Origin: Actinomycetota bacterium
Lineage (GTDB): Bacteria > Actinomycetota > AC-67
NCBI GenBank assembly: GCA_005883175.1
Contig: VAYV01000169.1
Coordinates: forward strand, 1 to 10,032
Reading direction: 5' to 3'
DNA: 10,032 nt
Shown: in pieces, positions 7,161 to 10,032 of the stretch
How the letters are laid out: each line of letters starts with the position of its first letter
Numbering within the stretch: position 1 is the first letter of the stretch
Notes under the pieces: model-generated
What the model saw: only the letters and a program-made list of their open reading frames with translations
Database searches by the model: none
Told to the model about the DNA's origin: nothing
Program-made: the position numbers and the translations under genes

Positions 7161-8052
7161 TCGTCCTCGGCATCGAAACGTCCTGTGACGAGACCGGCGT
7201 CGCCGTCGTCGAAGAACAGCGCATCCGATCCAACGTCATCACGTCACAGATCGACCTGCACGCGCGCTTCGGGGGAGTGGTTCCCGAGCTTGCCAGCCGT
7301 GCGCATGTGACGACGATCAACCCTGCGATCGAGCAGGCCCTCGCCGACGCGCGCATCGGCATGCGCGCTATCGATGCCGTTGCCGTGACCATCGGGCCCG
7401 GTCTCGTCGGCGCGCTGATGGTCGGCGTCGCAGCGGCGAAAGCGGTCGCTGGGGCGCTGAGCGTGCCGCTGATCGGCGTCAATCATCTCGAAGGCCATAT
7501 CGAGTCCGCGTTCCTGGAGGAGCCGGATCTCGAGCCGCCGGTTATCGCGCTGATCGTCTCGGGCGGGCACACGATGATCGCGCGCATGCCGGAGCACGGG
7601 CGGTTCGAGATCCTCGGGCAGACGATCGACGACGCGGCGGGAGAGGCGTTCGACACGAGCGCAACTACGACTTCTCGTTGTCCGGGCTGAAGACCGCAGT
7701 GATCCGCTGGGCGCGCGAGCGCGAAGCGACCGGCGAAGAGTTCGAGCTGGCCGACGTGGCCGCCTCGTTCCAGGAGGCCATCGTCGACGTCCAGGTCGCG
7801 AAGACGGTGCGCGCGGCGACCGACGAGGGGATAGGCACCGTTGTGATCGGAGGCGGCGTCGCAGCCAACAGCAGGCTTCGGGACAAGATGCGCGCGGCGG
7901 GCGAGCAGGCCGGCCTCCGCGTGGTCACGCCGGCGCCGGCACTGTGCACGGACAACGGGGCGATGATCGCCGCGGCCGGCGCGCGGCGCCTCGCGCGCGG
8001 GGACACCACCGCTCTCGACGTCGGCGCCGACCCCAGCCTCTCGCTGGCCTAG
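7157..8052 (+). pseudogene. tsaD: tRNA t6A synthase subunit TsaD with an internal deletion and frame change
   Basis: TsaD transfers the threonylcarbamoyl group to A37 of tRNA. The first part reads from GTG 7157 (overlapping the rimI stop) to a TGA at 7688-7690. It carries LGIETSCDETGVAVVE, FGGVVPELASRAH, the metal-binding His110 and His114 in NHLEGH, VSGGHT and DDAAGEAFD. The second part is in another frame from about 7657 to the TAG at 8050-8052. It carries RNYDFSLSGLKTAV, GGGVAANSRLR and CTDNGAMIA with the conserved Asp. Between AFD (ending 7654) and RNYDFS, normal TsaD has about 38-41 residues, including the conserved helix after AFDK and the GYPGG motif. These are absent, and the frame is off. 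Any deletion restoring the frame must be 3n+1 nt, so roughly 105-125 nt. Apart from that gap, all catalytic motifs are intact. An assembly deletion is as possible as a real one. Confidence 0.85.
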
Positions 8053-8058
8053 GCCGGG

Positions 8059-8088
8059 TTGACGCTCTCTCATTCCGCCCTCTAATAT
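8059..8088 (+). promoter_or_regulatory. Sigma-A-like promoter of groES
   Basis: A -35 box TTGACG (8059-8064) and a -10 box TAATAT (8083-8088) are separated by 18 nt, close to the vegetative consensus. Transcription would start at about 8094-8096, at the beginning of the CIRCE operator. It lies just 6 nt after the tsaD stop, in the AT-richest stretch of the window, and gives groES its own start. Confidence 0.8.
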
Positions 8089-8092
8089 CCCC

Positions 8093-8119
8093 TTAGCACT
8101 CTGCCTAGGCGAGTGCTAA
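8093..8119 (+). promoter_or_regulatory. CIRCE operator (HrcA binding site), perfect inverted repeat
   Basis: The two arms TTAGCACTC (8093-8101) and GAGTGCTAA (8111-8119) are separated by 9 nt and match the CIRCE consensus without a mismatch. HrcA bound here at the predicted transcription start would repress groES until heat or protein-folding stress. The site lies directly after the -10 box and 41 nt before the groES ATG, so it would also be in the mRNA leader. Confidence 0.97.
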
Positions 8120-8160
8120 GCCAAAAGCGCAGGGTATCGATTTCGAGGAGGGGTGCATCG

Positions 8161-8463
8161 ATGGCGAAGGCGTTCAGCCTTGAGCCGCTCGAGGACCGGA
8201 TCGTCGTCCGGCCGCTCGAGGAAGAGACGCAGAAGACGCCCAGCGGGATCATCATCCCGGACACCGCCAAGGAGAAGCCGCAGGAGGGTGAGGTCGTGGC
8301 CGTCGGCCCCGGCCGCTTCGAGGACGGCAAGCTTGTCCCGATGACTCTGAAGGTCGGCGACCGCGTCATCTACTCCAAGTACGGCGGCACCGAGGTCAAG
8401 GTCGAAGGCGACGAGTACCTCGTTCTCACCGCGCGCGACGTGCTCGCGAAGGTGAAGAAGTAA
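8161..8463 (+). CDS. groES: Co-chaperonin GroES (10 kDa)
   Basis: This 100-residue GroES is the lid of the GroEL folding chamber. Seen are the opening FSLEPLEDRIVVRPLEE, the mobile loop that docks to GroEL at about 20-36 (TQKTPSGIIIPDTAKEKPQ), GEVVAVGPG, the core LKVGDRVIYSKYGGTEVK, and the end YLVLTARDVLAKVKK. Length is normal. The frame is open further upstream to 8113, but the ATG at 8161 is chosen: GAGGAGGGG at 8145-8153 is a strong ribosome site, and the upstream codons fall in the CIRCE leader. It has its own promoter and operator and is followed by a terminator, so it is probably a single-gene transcript. No groEL follows, unlike the usual groES-groEL pair. Confidence 0.97.
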   Translation: MAKAFSLEPLEDRIVVRPLEEETQKTPSGIIIPDTAKEKPQEGEVVAVGPGRFEDGKLVPMTLKVGDRVIYSKYGGTEVKVEGDEYLVLTARDVLAKVKK

Positions 8464-8481
8464 GAGCGTGAGGTCAGTTTC

Positions 8482-8518
8482 CGACGGCGGCCGCGAGGCC
8501 GCCGTCGCGCTTTTGTTT
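8482..8518 (+). terminator. Rho-independent terminator after groES
   Basis: An 11-bp perfect GC-rich stem (8482-8492 with 8497-8507) has a GCGA tetraloop, which is of the stable GNRA type. It is followed by GCGC and the T-rich run TTTTGTTT (8511-8518). It starts 18 nt after the groES stop. It would separate groES from guaB3 and confirms that groES is transcribed alone. Confidence 0.88.
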
Positions 8519-8573
8519 CAGGAAGAGCCCTGCGAGGGGCCATCGCGTCCGTTAGTCTTGTTCGAAGCATCGG

Positions 8574-8591
8574 GGGGCGCCGTGGCGCTCC
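8574..8591 (+). other. Possible hairpin in the guaB3 leader
   Basis: A 7-bp stem GGGGCGC/GCGCTCC with one G-U pair and a CGTG loop ends 15 nt before the guaB3 ribosome site. There is no T-run, so it is not an intrinsic terminator. In sequence this GC-rich, short stems arise by chance, so any regulatory meaning is a guess. The rest of the gap (8519-8603) shows no clear promoter. Confidence 0.25.
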
Positions 8592-8606
8592 GCCAGTGGA
8601 ATCGGT

Positions 8607-8612
8607 GGAGGG
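8607..8612 (+). promoter_or_regulatory. Ribosome binding site deciding the guaB3 start
   Basis: GGAGGG sits 7 nt before the ATG at 8620. It favours this start over the in-frame ATG at 8596, which has no such site and would add eight non-conserved residues. Confidence 0.7.
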
Positions 8613-8619
8613 AACCCGC

Positions 8620-9780
8620 ATGGCAGAGATAGAGCTGGGGATCGGAAAGACCGCGCGCCGGGCCTACGGGTTCGACGAGATCTCGATCGTCCCGTCTCGG
8701 CGGACGCGCGACCGCGACGACGTCGACATCTCCTGGCAGATCGACGCGTTCACGTTCCAGCTGCCCCTGCTCGCCTCCGCGATGGACGCTGCCGTCTCCC
8801 CGAAGACGGCGGTCGAGATCGGGCAGCTCGGCGGGCTGGCCGTGCTCAACCTCGAAGGCCTCTGGACCCGTTACGAGGATCCCGACCCGATCTATGAAGA
8901 GATCGCCTCGCTCCCCGACGGCGAGGCGACGCACCGGATGCAAGAGATCTACCTCGAGCCGATCAAAGAAGACTTGATCTACAAGCGCATCCGCGAGGTC
9001 AAAGATGGCGGCGTCGTCGCGGCCGCCTCGCTGACGCCGCAGCGCGTGGAGCGATACCACAAGATCGCGCTGGACGCGGAGCTCGACATCCTCGTCATCC
9101 AAGGCACCGTCGTTTCCGCGGAGCACGTCTCCACGCGGACCGAGCCGCTCAACCTCAAGGAGTTCATCGCGCACTACGAGCTGCCCGTCATCGTCGGGGG
9201 CTGCGCGTCCTACGAGACCGCGCTGCACTTGATGCGCACGGGCGCGTGCGGCGTGCTCGTCGGGGTGGGCCCCGGCGCCGCGTGCACGACGCGCGGCGTC
9301 CTCGGCATCGGTGTGCCGCAGGCAACCGCGATCGCTGATGCGGCCGGCGCTCGCACCCGCCATCTGCAGGAGACCGGCCGCTACGTGCACGTCATCGCGG
9401 ACGGCGGAATGCGTACCGGCGGCGACATCGCGAAGGCGATCGCATGCGGCGCAGACGCGGTCATGATCGGCTCGCCGTTGACGCGCGCATCGGAATCCCC
9501 CGGGCGCGGGTACCACTGGGGGATGGCGACGTTCCATCCCGAGCTGCCCCGTGGCGCGCGCGTGAAGACGAAGACGGTCGGAACGCTTCGCGACATCCTC
9601 GTCGGGCCCGCGCCGGTCAACGACGGAACGATGAACCTGTTCGGCGCGCTGAAGACGTCGATCGCCGACACCGGGTTCCAGAGCGTGCGCGACTTCCAGC
9701 GCGTCGAGGTCGCCTACTCGCCCTCATTCTTGTCGGAGGGTAAGACCTACCAGCGCGCGCAAGGCGTTGGGATGGGATAA
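8620..9780 (+). CDS. guaB3: GuaB3 family IMP dehydrogenase-related protein
   Basis: This 386-residue TIM-barrel enzyme of the IMPDH/GMP reductase superfamily has no CBS-domain insertion, the mark of the GuaB3 group common in Actinobacteria and Cyanobacteria. Seen are the opening YGFDEISIVPSRRTR, ASAMDAAVSP, VQGT-like VIQGTVVSAEH, the catalytic-loop Cys222 in GVGPGAACTTRG, the phosphate-binding stretch DGGMRTGGDIAKAIACGAD, and IGSPLTRASESPGRG. The GuaB3-type C-terminal segment HWGMATFHPELPRGARVK is followed by NDGTMNLFGALKTSIADTG. GuaB3 is often annotated as IMP dehydrogenase. As I recall, a cyanobacterial member has been reported as a GMP reductase, so the reaction here should be treated as open. 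In mycobacteria it lies next to guaB2; here it follows groES directly. Start choice rests on the ribosome site at 8607. The protein appears complete. Confidence 0.92.
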   Translation: MAEIELGIGKTARRAYGFDEISIVPSRRTRDRDDVDISWQIDAFTFQLPLLASAMDAAVSPKTAVEIGQLGGLAVLNLEGLWTRYEDPDPIYEEIASLPDGEATHRMQEIYLEPIKEDLIYKRIREVKDGGVVAAASLTPQRVERYHKIALDAELDILVIQGTVVSAEHVSTRTEPLNLKEFIAHYELPVIVGGCASYETALHLMRTGACGVLVGVGPGAACTTRGVLGIGVPQATAIADAAGARTRHLQETGRYVHVIADGGMRTGGDIAKAIACGADAVMIGSPLTRASESPGRGYHWGMATFHPELPRGARVKTKTVGTLRDILVGPAPVNDGTMNLFGALKTSIADTGFQSVRDFQRVEVAYSPSFLSEGKTYQRAQGVGMG

Positions 9781-10032
9781 CACGCAGACGCACCGGCGTC
9801 TGATCGCAGCGGCGTTCCTTGTTGCGTTCGTCGCCTGCACGTCGCAGCCTGCGAAGCCCAACGTTGCGGCGTCGCGGTCTCGCACGGCCACCTCGTCGCC
9901 GAGATCCACTGCCCGCGGAACACCCTCTCCGACACATGGGCAACCGAGCGTTACGACGTCATCGGGCGGCATCCTCCCACCGTCGAGCCAGTACGAGGAT
10001 GATGCGGCCGTCGGCGCGATGGCACGGATCAT
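9767..10032 (+). CDS. Putative lipoprotein, N-terminal part, runs off the window
   Basis: An open frame without stops runs from TTG 9767 to the window end (88 codons). The N-terminus has basic residues (HRR, 9-11), a hydrophobic core LIAAAFLVAFVA (12-23) and Cys24. This fits a lipoprotein signal peptide with lipobox FVAC, although Phe at -3 is less usual than Leu. After the Cys comes a Ser/Thr/Pro-rich stretch of about 50 residues, typical of the linker after a lipidated Cys. A possible folded domain begins around SSQYEDDAAVGAMARI. The start overlaps the guaB3 tail by 14 nt, and no good ribosome site is visible at the TTG; no ATG or GTG is available in this frame nearby. I cannot assign a function. 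An opposite-strand frame (9724-10032) also exists but shows no recognisable protein. Confidence 0.6.
   Translation, partial: MGWDNTQTHRRLIAAAFLVAFVACTSQPAKPNVAASRSRTATSSPRSTARGTPSPTHGQPSVTTSSGGILPPSSQYEDDAAVGAMARI

Noticed and set aside
7640..7690. Programmed frameshift in tsaD
   Set aside because: A frameshift alone would not explain the absence of about 38 conserved residues between the two parts; sequence is missing, so deletion or misassembly is needed.
9724..10032. Minus-strand open frame at the window end
   Set aside because: It overlaps guaB3 and shows no motif or signal sequence, whereas the + frame has a good lipoprotein signal peptide and linker.

Overview
This is a high-GC, gene-dense window. 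All recognisable genes lie on the + strand, and most junctions are 1 to 8 nt overlaps. Gene order and content point to an actinobacterium (Actinomycetota). The order is glmS, fused NAD(P)HX epimerase/dehydratase, alr, alpha/beta hydrolase, then tsaE-tsaB-rimI-tsaD, groES and guaB3, with GTG and TTG starts and a stand-alone GuaB3. Two broken spots make an environmental or draft assembly likely, but the sequence alone cannot prove that.

Region 1 (1-2895) is cell-wall and metabolite-repair metabolism. It holds the 3' end of glmS (glucosamine-6-phosphate for UDP-GlcNAc), the nnrE/nnrD fusion and alr (D-alanine for peptidoglycan). Region 2 (2888-4848) holds a membrane-anchored alpha/beta hydrolase and an S58/P1-type self-cleaving peptidase whose predicted cleavage site (Asn209/Thr210) resembles nylon hydrolase NylC. 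Region 3 (4879-8052) has a type 4 [4Fe-4S] uracil-DNA glycosylase followed by the tRNA t6A cluster tsaE, tsaB, rimI, tsaD. Region 4 (8053-8616) is a heat-shock unit: a sigma-A-like promoter overlapping a perfect CIRCE operator, groES without groEL, and a strong intrinsic terminator. Region 5 (8620-end) is guaB3 and the start of a probable lipoprotein gene opening at a TTG inside the guaB3 tail.

I see no new defence, mobile or RNA system; the window is essentially housekeeping. The points worth a second look are two lesions in the t6A cluster. tsaD has lost roughly 38 codons together with its frame. The UDG gene has no stop codon before tsaE, and tsaE has no usable start covering its conserved N-terminus. 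Also notable are the orphan groES next to guaB3 and the S58 peptidase embedded in this operon.
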